A DNA stretch of 64,000 nucleotides from Rhodanobacter sp. AS-Z3 (GCF_029224025.1 NZ_CP119392.1:1635001-1699000); one strand, 5' to 3'. Shown: positions 29,089 to 38,290, numbered from the stretch's first letter. Numbers and translations are program-made. The notes: generated by a model from the sequence alone, not told the origin.

Positions 29089-29375
29089 GAAAACGGGGTC
29101 GGGTTCAGTTATCGCAGGGCTGCTTCGGTTGACCGGATGCCGCCGGTGAAGTCTTCGGGCCATCGACTAAGTGTTCGGCCGCTTGCTCGGCCACGTGCGA
29201 GGCGGCGGGCGTCGTGGTGAGCAGGCGTCGTTGCGGATTGGCAGGGCCGGGCTGCCATTCCTCGGGGGTGGCGCGATCTTGCAGGTCGGTGCGCAGCTCG
29301 TCGCTGCAGCCGGCGAGGAACGCATCCCAGTCATGCGCCGATTTCAGGGTGATCGGTGCCGCCGTGCCGTGAATC
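29089..29375. repeat. 287-bp direct duplication, copy A (copy B at 30038-30324)
   Basis: The two segments match over 287 bp at a constant 949-bp offset with only about five substitutions. Copy A is the 3' third of the SLOG-type gene plus a short non-coding end. Both copies begin with GAAAACGGGGTCGGGTTCA, a version of the island's short repeat, and copy B is immediately followed by another such motif. Confidence 0.9.
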
Positions 29376-29767
29376 AGCACGGTGGCCTTGCCGGCGCGTA
29401 TCAGGCGCAAAGTATTCAACACGGTGCCGGGACTCTTGCCGTCCCAGATCATCAGGCCGAAGTCGGCGGCCGCGGCCATCTCGCGATCTTTGGCGGCGTA
29501 GAACTGGAAGCCCCTGGCTGCCTTCGGCGGCGTAACGGCATACAGGCTCCACTGCCCGAGGTTGTTGCGTGGACGATCGCCCGAGCAGTACACGGTGACC
29601 TTGCGGTAGTTCGCCTCATGCAGAAATTTCTGCACCGCCTTGTCGGCACCGTTGGCATCGCCGACGACCACGTCATGGTTCTTGTCCATGACATTGTTGA
29701 TCCGCTCCCTGACTTGGCTGGACAGGCGCGACACATGGCGTGAGCCACCGATAAAGATCGTGCTCAA
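29105..29767 (-). CDS. SLOG/YpsA-like nucleotide-binding protein of unknown role
   Basis: 220 residues from a TTG start with GGAG 6 bases upstream. Rossmann-like features: FIGGSRH (5-11), VGDANGADKAVQKFL (35-49), CSGDRPRNN (61-69) and LMIWDGKSPGT (105-114), a pattern typical of SLOG-superfamily proteins that bind nucleotides or NAD derivatives. SLOG domains occur in stress and defence systems, but no effector gene is adjacent. The C-terminal 70 residues are low-complexity and end in the short repeat that abuts the stop codon. The last 89 codons are duplicated at 30054-30324. Confidence 0.75.
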   Translation of the reverse strand: MSTIFIGGSRHVSRLSSQVRERINNVMDKNHDVVVGDANGADKAVQKFLHEANYRKVTVYCSGDRPRNNLGQWSLYAVTPPKAARGFQFYAAKDREMAAAADFGLMIWDGKSPGTVLNTLRLIRAGKATVLIHGTAAPITLKSAHDWDAFLAGCSDELRTDLQDRATPEEWQPGPANPQRRLLTTTPAASHVAEQAAEHLVDGPKTSPAASGQPKQPCDN

Positions 29768-29830
29768 TGATGGCTCCGCGTGCGGGTGATGGTGTGGAAA
29801 ACGGGGTCATGTGGAATACGGGGTGCAAGG

Positions 29831-29994
29831 GAAAACGGGGTCAGGTTCACTTACAAGCGTTTGATTTTTATGTGGCACCCGGCGCCTTACCGCAACCGTA
29901 GTGCCTGCGGCAGAAAACGGGGTCAGGTTCACTTACAAGCGTTTGATTTTTATGTTGCAACCGGCGCCTTACCGCAACCGTAGTGCCTGCCGTG
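29831..29994. repeat. tandem pair of 82-bp repeats, GAAAACGGGGTCAGGTTCA type
   Basis: Units 29831-29912 and 29913-29994 are nearly identical, each starting GAAAACGGGGTCAGGTTCAC and containing a GTTTGATTTTTATG stretch. A third copy is at 30325-30438. Isolated heads of the motif occur at 29089, 29797, 29814 (variant) and 30038, all in the same orientation. The head resembles sequences I associate with REP-associated (Y1-type) transposases; no transposase is present. Confidence 0.85.
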
Positions 29995-30053
29995 TGCTGC
30001 CATCTCGGCTCTGCTCTGGCCCTTCTGGAAAACGGTGGAAAACGGGGTCGGGT

Positions 30054-30324
30054 TCAGTTATCGCAGGGCTGCTTCGGTTGACCGGATGCCGCCGGTGAAG
30101 TCTTCGGGCCATCGACTAAGTGTTCGGCCGCTTGCTCGGCCACGTGCGAGGCGGCGGGCGTCGTGGTGAGCAGGCGTCGTTGCGGATTGGCAGAGCCGGG
30201 CTGCCATTCTTCGGGGGTGGCGCGATCTTGCAGGTCGGTGCGCAGCTCGTCGCTGCAGCCGGCGAGGAACTGATCCCAGTCATGCGCCGATTTCAGGGTG
30301 ATCGGTGCCGCCGTGCCGTGAATC
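30054..30324 (-). pseudogene. duplicated C-terminal fragment of the SLOG-type gene
   Basis: It encodes the last 89 codons of the gene at 29105-29767, nearly identical (for example Gln for Ala at one site and Ser for Pro at another) and with the same stop context. The N-terminal nucleotide-binding part is missing and a repeat head joins directly at 30325. It has no start signal of its own and is almost certainly non-functional. Confidence 0.85.
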
Positions 30325-30438
30325 GAAAACGGGGTCAGGTTCACTTACAAGCGTTTGATTTTTATGTGGCAACTGGCGCCTTACCGCAACCGTGGTGCCT
30401 GCCGTGTGCTGCCATCTCGGCTCTGCTCTGGCCCTTCT
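30325..30438. repeat. third copy of the GAAAACGGGGTC repeat with extended tail
   Basis: Matches 29913-30026 over about 114 bp, including the downstream CTGCCATCTCGGCTCTGC stretch that the first tandem unit lacks. It directly follows the duplicated SLOG fragment. Confidence 0.85.
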
Positions 30439-30778
30439 GAAACGTGCGGGCCACGATGGCCCGCTGCTCTACCCAGGGTCCCTTGTGCGGCGGTGAGGCG
30501 GGGACGACAGGCCGCGCAGCGGGAGTTGACAGGGATGTCGGCTCCTTTTCGCACGGGCAGGAGCCCGTTCGAAAAGCCCGGCCCCGGCTCACGTACTTGT
30601 TGGGCAGGATGCCCAACAAGCGCCAAGCGGGGTGGCCTTTCTCTTTGGTTAGCTTTCTCTTTGGCCACGCAAAGAGAAAGTAACTCGCCCTCCGAAGGAG
30701 GACGAAAGCTCTGACCCTGGAAGCGGCAAAAGCATCGCGCACAAGGTGCGCTCCTACAGGATACAAACAGCGAGCCGA
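30439..30778. repeat. gene-free palindrome array with REP element upstream of darP
   Basis: No gene is supported. Four inverted repeats follow one another: an imperfect stem at about 30547-30575 (ACGGGC/GCCCGT core); an 11-bp stem at 30596-30620 (CTTGTTGGGCA, loop GGA); an 11-bp stem at 30653-30680 (CTTTCTCTTTG, loop GCCACG); and CCTCC/GGAGG at 30689-30701. At 30733-30757 lies, on the minus strand, the REP consensus GTAGGAGCGCACCTTGTGCG. These modules resemble known multi-copy intergenic repeats of Xanthomonadales. Confidence 0.75.
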
Positions 30779-31336
30779 TCAGCCCTCGGCTGAATCATAC
30801 GTCTGCACCAGATCCTTCAACAACTGAAAAATTTCCCGGTACGCCTTTGGCGGCTTGTTCGGTATGTCCTTCTCGACGCGCGCCTGCCGCACCAGCGAAC
30901 GCAGATGTTGGCGATCGACCTGCGGATGCTCGGCGATCAATTCGGACAACGCCGCTTCGTCTTCGGCGATCAACCGATCGCGCATGGACTCCAGCCGATG
31001 CATCGCCGCGGTTTCCTGCCGCTGCTTCTCGCGGTTTTCGCCGAGCTCGGCGCGCACGGCGGCGAAGTCTTCTTCCTCGAAACGGCGCATGACCTTGGCC
31101 AGGAAGGCGAGCTGACGCTTTTTTGCGCCGTGCGAGGTGGTGCGGCGGGTGACGTCGATTTCGTGGCGCACGTCGTCGGGCAGCGGCAGCTTGGCCAGCC
31201 GACTCGGTTGCAGGTCGACCAGTTGCTGGGCCAGGGCGAGTACGGCCAGCGCATCGCGGCGCTGCTGGGTGCGGCTGGGGCCGTAGTCCGCTTCTTCTTC
31301 GAGTTCGTATTGGTTGCGGCTGCGGCTCGGGCTCAC
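30779..31336 (-). CDS. darP: ribosome biogenesis protein DarP/YjgA
   Basis: 185 residues from a GTG start. DarP (YjgA, DUF615) associates with late pre-50S particles. Conserved blocks include QQRRDALAVLALAQQLVDL, LESMRDRLI, DRQHLRSLVRQARVEK and NKPPKAYREIFQLLK. It normally sits beside pmbA, as here, though on the opposite strand. The palindrome array ends at its stop codon. Confidence 0.92.
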   Translation of the reverse strand: MSPSRSRNQYELEEEADYGPSRTQQRRDALAVLALAQQLVDLQPSRLAKLPLPDDVRHEIDVTRRTTSHGAKKRQLAFLAKVMRRFEEEDFAAVRAELGENREKQRQETAAMHRLESMRDRLIAEDEAALSELIAEHPQVDRQHLRSLVRQARVEKDIPNKPPKAYREIFQLLKDLVQTYDSAEG

Positions 31337-31361
31337 GGTGTCATTCCAGAATAGGGGTGGA

Positions 31362-31637
31362 TCAGGTGTGCGGGTCTTCGCGGCCAGTCAGGTTGACTGC
31401 GTGGTTGCCACCGGCGGGCGCTGTGTCAGCTTGTTCCAGTGCGAAGCGGGGTAGCGGTTCGCCATCCAGTTCGACGGTCTCACAGAACATGGCTGCCGGA
31501 CGTACCCACAGGCCGAAGTCGCCGTAGAGTGCCTGATAGACCACCAGTGGCTCCATCGTTTCGCTGTGTCGTGCGGTGCCAAGCACGCGATAGCGTTGAC
31601 CCTTGTAGTGGCGATAAATGCCGGCGGCAGGTTGCAT
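31362..31637 (-). CDS. DUF1653 family protein
   Basis: 91 residues from ATG 31637 with GGAG 8 bases upstream. The family core GIYRHYKGQRYRVLG, ARHSETMEPLVVYQALYG and WVRPAAMF is clear. Function is unknown; the fold is a small beta-barrel. It lies 25 bp upstream of darP on the same strand and diverges from pmbA. The eight extra upstream residues to 31661 are not conserved-looking. Confidence 0.82.
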   Translation of the reverse strand: MQPAAGIYRHYKGQRYRVLGTARHSETMEPLVVYQALYGDFGLWVRPAAMFCETVELDGEPLPRFALEQADTAPAGGNHAVNLTGREDPHT

Positions 31638-31741
31638 GGACGTGCTCCGCAGCTCTTTCATTTGGCGTTCGTGCCCCCAATTCGGGAGCCGACGGTCGCG
31701 AACCGCCTATTCTACCCGCCTAATAGCCAGGAATGCCCAAC

Positions 31742-33115
31742 GTGAGCGAAGTTGCCATCTGCCAGACGCCGGACCGCAGTGAACAGGAAATGGAGCGACT
31801 GGCCGAACTTGCCGCTGACGTGATCCGCCGTACCAAGGCCGCGGGCGCCAGCCAGGCCGAGGTGGCGGCCAGCATCAGCAGCGGGCTGAGCGTGAATGTG
31901 CGGTTGGGCGAGGTGGAGACGGTTGAACATACCCGCGACCGCGGCTTCGGGCTGACCGTGTATTTCGGCCAGCGCAAGGGCTCGGCCAGCACCGCCGATC
32001 TCAACCCCGATTCGATCCAGGCGACGATTGACCAGGCCTGCGCGATCGCCCGCTATACCGAGGAAGATCCCGCCGCCGGGCTGGCCGATGCGGCGCGCAT
32101 GGCGACGGCTTTCCGTGATCTGGACTTGTGGCATCCGTGGCCATTGGATACCGCGCAGGCGATCGAGCTCGGTATTGCCATCGAGGATGCCGGCCGCGCG
32201 CATGCGGGCATCAGCAATTCCGACGGCGCCAGCGTGCAGGCCGGGCAGGGTGTGTCGGTGTATGCGAATTCGCACGGTTTTGTCGGACGCGAGCGCGGCA
32301 CGCGGCACTCGCTGTCGCTGGCCTTGATCGCCGGTGACGACGACGGCATGCAGCGCGACTACTGGTACGACAGTGTGCGTGCTGCCGGTGACTTCATGAG
32401 TGCGCAGGCGCTTGGCGACAAGGCGGCCGAACGCACGCTGGCGCGACTGGGCGCACGCAGCCTGTCGACGCGGCAATGCCCGGTGCTGTTCGTGCCGGAG
32501 CTGGCGCGTGGCTTGATCGGCCATTTGCTCGGCGCGGTAAGCGGCGGTGCGCTGTATCGCCAAGCCAGTTTTCTGCTCGACCACGTCGGCAAGTCGGTAA
32601 TGCCGGGGTGGCTCAATATCAACGAACGCCCGCATCTTCTGCATGGCCAGGGTTCGGCCAATTTCGACGCCGAGGGTGTGGCCACGGTGGACAGCGCGCT
32701 GATTGAAGGCGGCGTGCTGGCGCGTTACATGCTGAGCAGTTATTCGGCGCGCAAGCTGGGCTTGTCCTCGACCGGCAATGCCGGTGGCATCCACAACCTG
32801 ATCGTGGATGCGGGAGCGGCCGACGGCGAGTCTTCGGATTTCGAAGGCATGCTGGCGCGGCTGGGTACCGGTCTGCTGCTGACCGAGGCGATGGGTCAGG
32901 GCGTATCCATCGTCACTGGCGATTACTCGCGGGGTGCTTCGGGTTTCTGGGTCGAGAACGGCAAGATCGCTTATCCGGTGGAAGGCGTCACGATTGCCGC
33001 CAATCTGCGCGACATGTTCACCGGCATTGTCGCCGTGGGCAGCGATGTGGACCCTCGGTCGCACCTGCTCACCGGTTCGATCCTGCTGGAGCAGATGACC
33101 GTGGCTGGCGAGTAG
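31742..33115 (+). CDS. pmbA: metalloprotease PmbA/TldE
   Basis: About 457 residues. PmbA is the non-catalytic partner of TldD in the TldDE peptidase. I prefer GTG 31742 (CCAGGA lies 9 bases upstream); ATG 31733 directly abuts that site. Motifs include NVRLGEVETVEHTRDRGFGL near the N-terminus and TGNAGGIHNL and GYSRGASGFWVENG-like GDYSRGASGFWVENG in the C-terminal half. No HExxxH is present, as expected for TldE. It is separated from tldD by the island. Confidence 0.93.
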   Translation: MSEVAICQTPDRSEQEMERLAELAADVIRRTKAAGASQAEVAASISSGLSVNVRLGEVETVEHTRDRGFGLTVYFGQRKGSASTADLNPDSIQATIDQACAIARYTEEDPAAGLADAARMATAFRDLDLWHPWPLDTAQAIELGIAIEDAGRAHAGISNSDGASVQAGQGVSVYANSHGFVGRERGTRHSLSLALIAGDDDGMQRDYWYDSVRAAGDFMSAQALGDKAAERTLARLGARSLSTRQCPVLFVPELARGLIGHLLGAVSGGALYRQASFLLDHVGKSVMPGWLNINERPHLLHGQGSANFDAEGVATVDSALIEGGVLARYMLSSYSARKLGLSSTGNAGGIHNLIVDAGAADGESSDFEGMLARLGTGLLLTEAMGQGVSIVTGDYSRGASGFWVENGKIAYPVEGVTIAANLRDMFTGIVAVGSDVDPRSHLLTGSILLEQMTVAGE

Positions 33116-33149
33116 GTCGTAATAGCTTTCGCCTGTGCCGCAAGTTTAC

Positions 33150-33178
33150 TCGGCAAGCCGGAGGAAGCTTGCTAGGAT
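33150..33178 (+). promoter_or_regulatory. candidate promoter for the DUF4870 gene
   Basis: -35 TCGGCA (33150-33155), 17-bp spacer, -10 TAGGAT (33173-33178); the start codon is at 33241. Confidence 0.45.
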
Positions 33179-33240
33179 CGTCAGCACCGGTGTTCGATCG
33201 CCGACCTGTTGATCACGTTTCGATCCTGAAGGAGATGCGC

Positions 33241-33645
33241 ATGAGCGTTCCACCCGAGTCCGTGATTCCGCCGCCGCCGCCGAGCGAGCCGCCGATGGCC
33301 AGCGGGCCTTCTGCTGAAGAACGTCAGTGGGCCATGTTTGCGCATTTGTCGGCGCTGGTCGGTCTGCTCATTCCCTTTGGCAGCATCATTGGTCCGCTGG
33401 TGATCTGGCTGATCAAGAAAGACACCATGCCGTTCGTCAACGATCAGGGCAAGGAAGCGCTGAATTTCAACATCACCATGGGTATCGCGGCGATTGTGTG
33501 CTCGATGCTGATGTTGATTCTGATTGGCTTCCTGTTGTTGCCGGTACTGGTCATTCTGTGGCTGGTGTTCGTGATCATCGGCACGATCAAGGCCAACGAG
33601 GGCACCGCGTATCGTTACCCGTTCACCCTGCGTCTGGTCAGCTGA
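33241..33645 (+). CDS. DUF4870 family small membrane protein
   Basis: 134 residues from ATG 33241, six bases after AAGGAG. A Pro-rich N-terminus is followed by EERQWAMFAHLSALVGLLIP, the DUF4870 signature, and three hydrophobic segments around residues 30-55, 75-95 and 95-120. The family is common and uncharacterised (Tic20-like topology). A strong terminator follows. Confidence 0.82.
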   Translation: MSVPPESVIPPPPPSEPPMASGPSAEERQWAMFAHLSALVGLLIPFGSIIGPLVIWLIKKDTMPFVNDQGKEALNFNITMGIAAIVCSMLMLILIGFLLLPVLVILWLVFVIIGTIKANEGTAYRYPFTLRLVS

Positions 33646-33669
33646 GCGTCAAGCAACACGTAACGAAAG

Positions 33670-33694
33670 GGGGCGGCGCGAGCCGCCTTTTTTT
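33670..33694 (+). terminator. intrinsic terminator after the DUF4870 gene
   Basis: Stem GGCGGC (33672-33677) and GCCGCC (33682-33687) with loop GCGA, followed by seven T. It lies between convergent genes. Confidence 0.85.
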
Positions 33695-33708
33695 ATGGGC
33701 GTCGCCCG

Positions 33709-34641
33709 TCAGTAGTGGCGGTGGGCCGCGTACAAGGCTAGCTCACGCAGCCCGCCCGCGTGGTTGCCCAGTGGCGCGATCGCCGCCAGTGCATGGTCGG
33801 TGAGTTCACGCAAGCGTGCGCGTGAAGCGTCCAGGCCGATGATCGAGGGGAAGGTGGGTTTGTCGGCGGCGGCGTCCTTGCCGGCGGTCTTGCCGATCAC
33901 TGCCGATTCGCCTTCCACATCGAGAATGTCGTCGCGCACCTGGAAGGCCAGCCCGACAGCGTGGGCGTAGTGATCCAGCGCTTTTTGCGTGTTGGTGTCG
34001 GCGCCTGCAGCGAGCGCACCCAACTGCACTGAGGCGCGAATCAGCGCGCCGGTCTTGCACGCGTGCATGTGTTCCAGTTCGGTCAGGCTCAGTCGCTGGC
34101 CCACCGCAGCAAGGTCGAGTGCCTGACCGCCGGCCATGCCTTCCGCACCGCACGCCCGGCCCAGTACCTGCAGCATGGCGATGCCGGTGGTGGCGTCGGT
34201 CTGGCGCAGCGTGTCGTCGGCCAGCAATTCGAAAGCCAGCGCCTGCAGTGCATCGCCAGCAAGAATTGCCATCGCCTCGCCGAACACGATGTGGCAGGTC
34301 GGGCGACCGCGGCGCAGCGCGTCGTCGTCCATCGCCGGCAGATCGTCATGCACCAGCGAATAAGCGTGGATCAGTTCGACCGCGCAAGCCGGTGCATCCA
34401 GCGCTGTGCTGTCATGTCCCAGCGCGTGGGCGGCGGCGTAGACCAGCAACGGGCGCAGCCGCTTGCCGCCGCCGAGCACGGCATAGCGCATCGCGCGGTG
34501 CAGTTCGGCAGGGGAATGGTCGGCTGGCGGCAGATGCCGGTCCAGCGCCTGTTCGGCGCGCTGGATCAGGGACTGCAACGCGGGGCCGAGCTCGGCGTGA
34601 TCAGAGTTCGGGTTCAAACGGTTGGGCGCCGTCGGGGGCAT
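33709..34641 (-). CDS. ispA: farnesyl diphosphate synthase
   Basis: 310 residues from ATG 34641. It condenses IPP with DMAPP and GPP to give FPP for undecaprenyl, quinone and haem-side-chain synthesis. Both Asp-rich motifs are visible: DDLPAMDDD and DDILD, with GGGKRLRP and GKTAGKD. It overlaps xseB by 41 bp, the familiar xseB-ispA arrangement; dxs, often next, is absent here. A TTG at 34617 is an alternative start. Confidence 0.93.
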   Translation of the reverse strand: MPPTAPNRLNPNSDHAELGPALQSLIQRAEQALDRHLPPADHSPAELHRAMRYAVLGGGKRLRPLLVYAAAHALGHDSTALDAPACAVELIHAYSLVHDDLPAMDDDALRRGRPTCHIVFGEAMAILAGDALQALAFELLADDTLRQTDATTGIAMLQVLGRACGAEGMAGGQALDLAAVGQRLSLTELEHMHACKTGALIRASVQLGALAAGADTNTQKALDHYAHAVGLAFQVRDDILDVEGESAVIGKTAGKDAAADKPTFPSIIGLDASRARLRELTDHALAAIAPLGNHAGGLRELALYAAHRHY

Positions 34642-34858
34642 CGGGATCGAGCAGCAGGCGCACGCGCAATTCGGCTTGTTCCAGTGACTGCTGGCAATGA
34701 CGAAACAGGCCGATGCCACGCTCGAACGAGGCCAGCGAGTCGTCGAGACTCATGTCGCCACCTTCCATCTTGGCGACCAGTTGTTCCAGCTCGTCGAGCG
34801 AGTGTTCAAAGTCGGCGGCGGGCGGAGTCTTGCTGGTTGCGGAAACGGTCTTGGCCAT
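34601..34858 (-). CDS. xseB: exodeoxyribonuclease VII small subunit
   Basis: 85 residues from ATG 34858. XseB assembles with XseA to degrade single-stranded DNA. The pattern [35 protein letters not shown] is the family core. It overlaps ispA and is probably co-translated with it. A further 170 bp upstream holds only a CTCTCCC/GGGAGAG palindrome. Confidence 0.93.
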   Translation of the reverse strand: MAKTVSATSKTPPAADFEHSLDELEQLVAKMEGGDMSLDDSLASFERGIGLFRHCQQSLEQAELRVRLLLDPDAPDGAQPFEPEL

Positions 34859-34982
34859 GACCCGCAACGCTAACGCAGAGGGGCCCGGGAATCAATCCAG
34901 AAAGCCAACCCATCAACAAGACCCGATCCACCATGCCACGGTGATGCACGAAGTCCCGACCCCCGCTCGGCACCTTCGCCTG

Positions 34983-35002
34983 CTCTCCCACTGGCGGGAG
35001 AG
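34983..35002. repeat. CTCTCCC/GGGAGAG palindrome between tilS and xseB
   Basis: 7-bp stem with a 6-base loop (ACTGGC), embedded in a run of further purine/pyrimidine blocks. It resembles a common intergenic repeat of related genomes and could serve as a terminator for tilS read on the minus strand, though no U-run follows. Confidence 0.5.
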
Positions 35003-35046
35003 GATCGAGGAGAGGGTACGCGGCCAAGCCGATCCGTCAACGCAGA

Positions 35047-36348
35047 TCAACGTCCCGGACGCCAAAGGGGGCGGGCACCGGCCTGCCGGAAAAGAGCCGC
35101 GCCGCGTGCGCTGATCCATCGATCGGCGACCGCGACCAGTTCGCGGTCGGCATGAATCATGGGACAGGCCTGGCGCTGCCATGGCGGCAGCCGCGCCTGC
35201 TGGAACAGATCGCGCAGTTCGCGGGTATGCGGGTTGCCTTCGGGCTTGATCCGTTCGCCACCGCGGCGCAGTTGCACGCGCAACGGCTGGGCCAGTCGCG
35301 CGCCGGGGTCGTCCAGCGACAGTTCACCGCCATCCGGCAGGGCCAGGGGTTCGCCGTGCCAGTCGGCGCACCAGTCCTCGACGATCTCGTTGGCTGCCGG
35401 CAGTGACCACAAGCGATCCTTCCAGATATGCAGCTCGGTATCGTCCCAGCGCACGCACGGCAGTCGGCCGGCGCGCGCCAGGCATTGCTGCTCTATCTGT
35501 CGGCGCTGCGCGGTGGTCGGTGCGCTGCGGCCTCGCGCATGCAGCCAGTGATCGAGCAGCGGTTCGCGCAAGGCCGGTGCCAGGGCCAGCCAGCCGCTCG
35601 CGTCCAGGCTGCCGCTGGCCGGGTCGCGCAGCGTGGCGAAGGCGAGCAGCCACTGGCTGCGCAACGTGTCGGCTGCGGCGCGGCTGAGTGCGGCGCTGTG
35701 CAGGATCGAGTCGCTGGCCTGCGGCCAGTAGTGCGCCAGTTGCGGCAAAATTTCGTGGCGCAGGCGATTGCGTGCCAGTCGGGTGTCGGCATTGGAGGGA
35801 TCGTCGAGGCAGTCGAGCTGATGCGCGGCGACATAGTCGTGCAATTGCTGGCGAGATAGTTCGAGCAACGGTCGCCACAACTGGCCGCGACCGAACGGAC
35901 GCAGCACGCGCATGCCGCCGAGTCCATCGGGGCCAGCGCCGCGCAGCAATTTCAGCAGCACCGTCTCCACCTGATCGTCGCGGTGATGGGCAAACAGCAG
36001 CAGCTCGCCGTTGCCCAGTTCACTAGCCAGTGCGGCATGACGCACTTCGCGTGCGGCGGCTTCCAGGCCCAAACCGCTGCCACGTTGTACCTGCACCGGC
36101 AACACGTCGCAGCTGATGTCGAGCGCGCTGCAGAACGTCCGGCAATGTTCAGCCCAGGCGGAACTGTCGGCATGCAGGCCGTGATCGACATGCAGCGCGC
36201 GCAGCCCTCGCGTGCGTGCTTGCGGCATGTGCGCCAGCGCGTGCAGTAGCGCGGTGGAATCGGGGCCGCCGCTGAGCGCGACGCACAGCGGCGCCGGTGG
36301 CATGCCTGTCAATGCGACGAGCAGATGCTTCTGCAACGTATCGCTCAC
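35047..36348 (-). CDS. tilS: tRNA(Ile)-lysidine synthase
   Basis: 433 residues from GTG 36348; E. coli has 432. TilS adds lysine to C34 of tRNA-Ile(CAU), switching its identity from Met to Ile, and is essential. The PP-loop SGGPDS is at residues 26-31, followed by HVDHGLHADS and HHRDDQVETVLLKLLRG. The C-terminal domain has the conserved PEGNPHTRELRDLFQQ. It starts 10 bp after the NYN gene stop. Confidence 0.95.
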   Translation of the reverse strand: MSDTLQKHLLVALTGMPPAPLCVALSGGPDSTALLHALAHMPQARTRGLRALHVDHGLHADSSAWAEHCRTFCSALDISCDVLPVQVQRGSGLGLEAAAREVRHAALASELGNGELLLFAHHRDDQVETVLLKLLRGAGPDGLGGMRVLRPFGRGQLWRPLLELSRQQLHDYVAAHQLDCLDDPSNADTRLARNRLRHEILPQLAHYWPQASDSILHSAALSRAAADTLRSQWLLAFATLRDPASGSLDASGWLALAPALREPLLDHWLHARGRSAPTTAQRRQIEQQCLARAGRLPCVRWDDTELHIWKDRLWSLPAANEIVEDWCADWHGEPLALPDGGELSLDDPGARLAQPLRVQLRRGGERIKPEGNPHTRELRDLFQQARLPPWQRQACPMIHADRELVAVADRWISARGAALFRQAGARPLWRPGR

Positions 36349-36358
36349 TTTGGATCGC

Positions 36359-37099
36359 TCATTTCTTTGCGACACGCTGGCGCACGTAGATATGCTTGCC
36401 GTTGCCGATCTGGCGTTCCTCGGCATCGAACAAGCCGATGCCCTTGATCAGTCCACTGAGCTTGGCGTAACCGTAGTTGCGCGAATCGAAATCGGGCGAT
36501 TGCTTGTTGATGATGCTGCCGATGGTTCCCAGCCCGGCCCAGCCGCTTTCATCGGAGGCCGCTTCAATGGCGTGGCGCAACAGGTTCATCAAATGCGTGT
36601 CGCCACGCAATTCCTTGGCCGAACGCTGCTTTGGCGGCGCTTCGGTTTCAGCGGTGCTGGGTGAGGTGCCGGCCAGTACTTCGGTGTAGATGAACTTGTC
36701 GCAGGCGGTGCGGAACGGTTCGGGCGTCTTGCGCTCGCCGAAGCCATAGACGGTGAGTCCGGACTCGCGGATGCGCGAGGCAAGGCGAGTGAAATCGCTG
36801 TCGCTGGAGACAATGCAGAAGCCATCGAAGCGATCGGCGTAGAGCAGGTCCATCGCGTCGATGATCATCGCCGAGTCGGTGGCGTTCTTGCCCACGGTGT
36901 AGCGGAATTGCTGGATGGGCTGGATCGAATGGCGCAGCAGCACTTCTTTCCAGCCATTCAGATCCGGCTTGGTCCAGTCGCCGTAGATGCGCTTGACGTG
37001 GGCGGTGCCGTACTTCGCGACTTCGGCCAGCAGGCCCTCGATGATCGCTGGTCGCGCATTGTCGGCGTCGATCAGGACGGTGAGCTTGTCATGGGCCAT
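36359..37099 (-). CDS. NYN-domain (PIN-like) ribonuclease with C-terminal OST-HTH/LOTUS domain
   Basis: 246 residues. The NYN/LabA-like fold spans about residues 5-145 with the acidic nuclease residues in LIDADN (9-14), DSAMIIDAMD and SSDSDF. The segment from about 163 to 240 (LMNLLRHAIEAA...GYAKLSGLI) looks like an OST-HTH/LOTUS RNA-binding domain. The expected activity is RNA cleavage, target unknown. It precedes tilS closely, hinting at a link to tRNA metabolism, which is inference. Confidence 0.85.
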   Translation of the reverse strand: MAHDKLTVLIDADNARPAIIEGLLAEVAKYGTAHVKRIYGDWTKPDLNGWKEVLLRHSIQPIQQFRYTVGKNATDSAMIIDAMDLLYADRFDGFCIVSSDSDFTRLASRIRESGLTVYGFGERKTPEPFRTACDKFIYTEVLAGTSPSTAETEAPPKQRSAKELRGDTHLMNLLRHAIEAASDESGWAGLGTIGSIINKQSPDFDSRNYGYAKLSGLIKGIGLFDAEERQIGNGKHIYVRQRVAKK

Positions 37100-37175
37100 G
37101 GCGGGTTCCGGCAGTCAGAAGGTGCTGCCGATGGTAGCGCCAAGTGCGTGATGGCTGCGGGAGCGCGGCCGGCAC

Positions 37176-38132
<957 letters not shown>

Positions 38133-38162
38133 TCGTAGAAATTCATCGTGCTGAAGCGCTCC

Positions 38163-38192
38163 AGTATACCGTTCCGCAGCAAAACGCGAGAA
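38163..38192 (-). promoter_or_regulatory. candidate accA promoter
   Basis: On the minus strand, -35 TTCTCG (38192-38187), 18-bp spacer, -10 TATACT (38168-38163), about 30 bases upstream of the accA ATG. Confidence 0.5.
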
Positions 38193-38290
38193 CGCCTCCG
38201 TATGGCTGGGATCGGTCGGAGGCGACCTGCCGCGGGCGCCGGGATTGGGTTATCTTCCGCCCATCACGCATCTACCGCCGGATCACCGTC

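Noticed and set aside
29831..30438. Possible CRISPR array
   Set aside because: The repeats are 82 bp with no unique spacers and the third copy lies 412 bp away inside a different context; no cas genes are present.
30444..30714. Several short open frames in the palindrome array
   Set aside because: They cross the inverted repeats in all frames and have no start signals; such frames are typical false genes over multi-copy repeats.
34601..34641. Truncation of xseB or ispA because of the 41-bp overlap
   Set aside because: Overlap of xseB and ispA is usual and both proteins have full family length.
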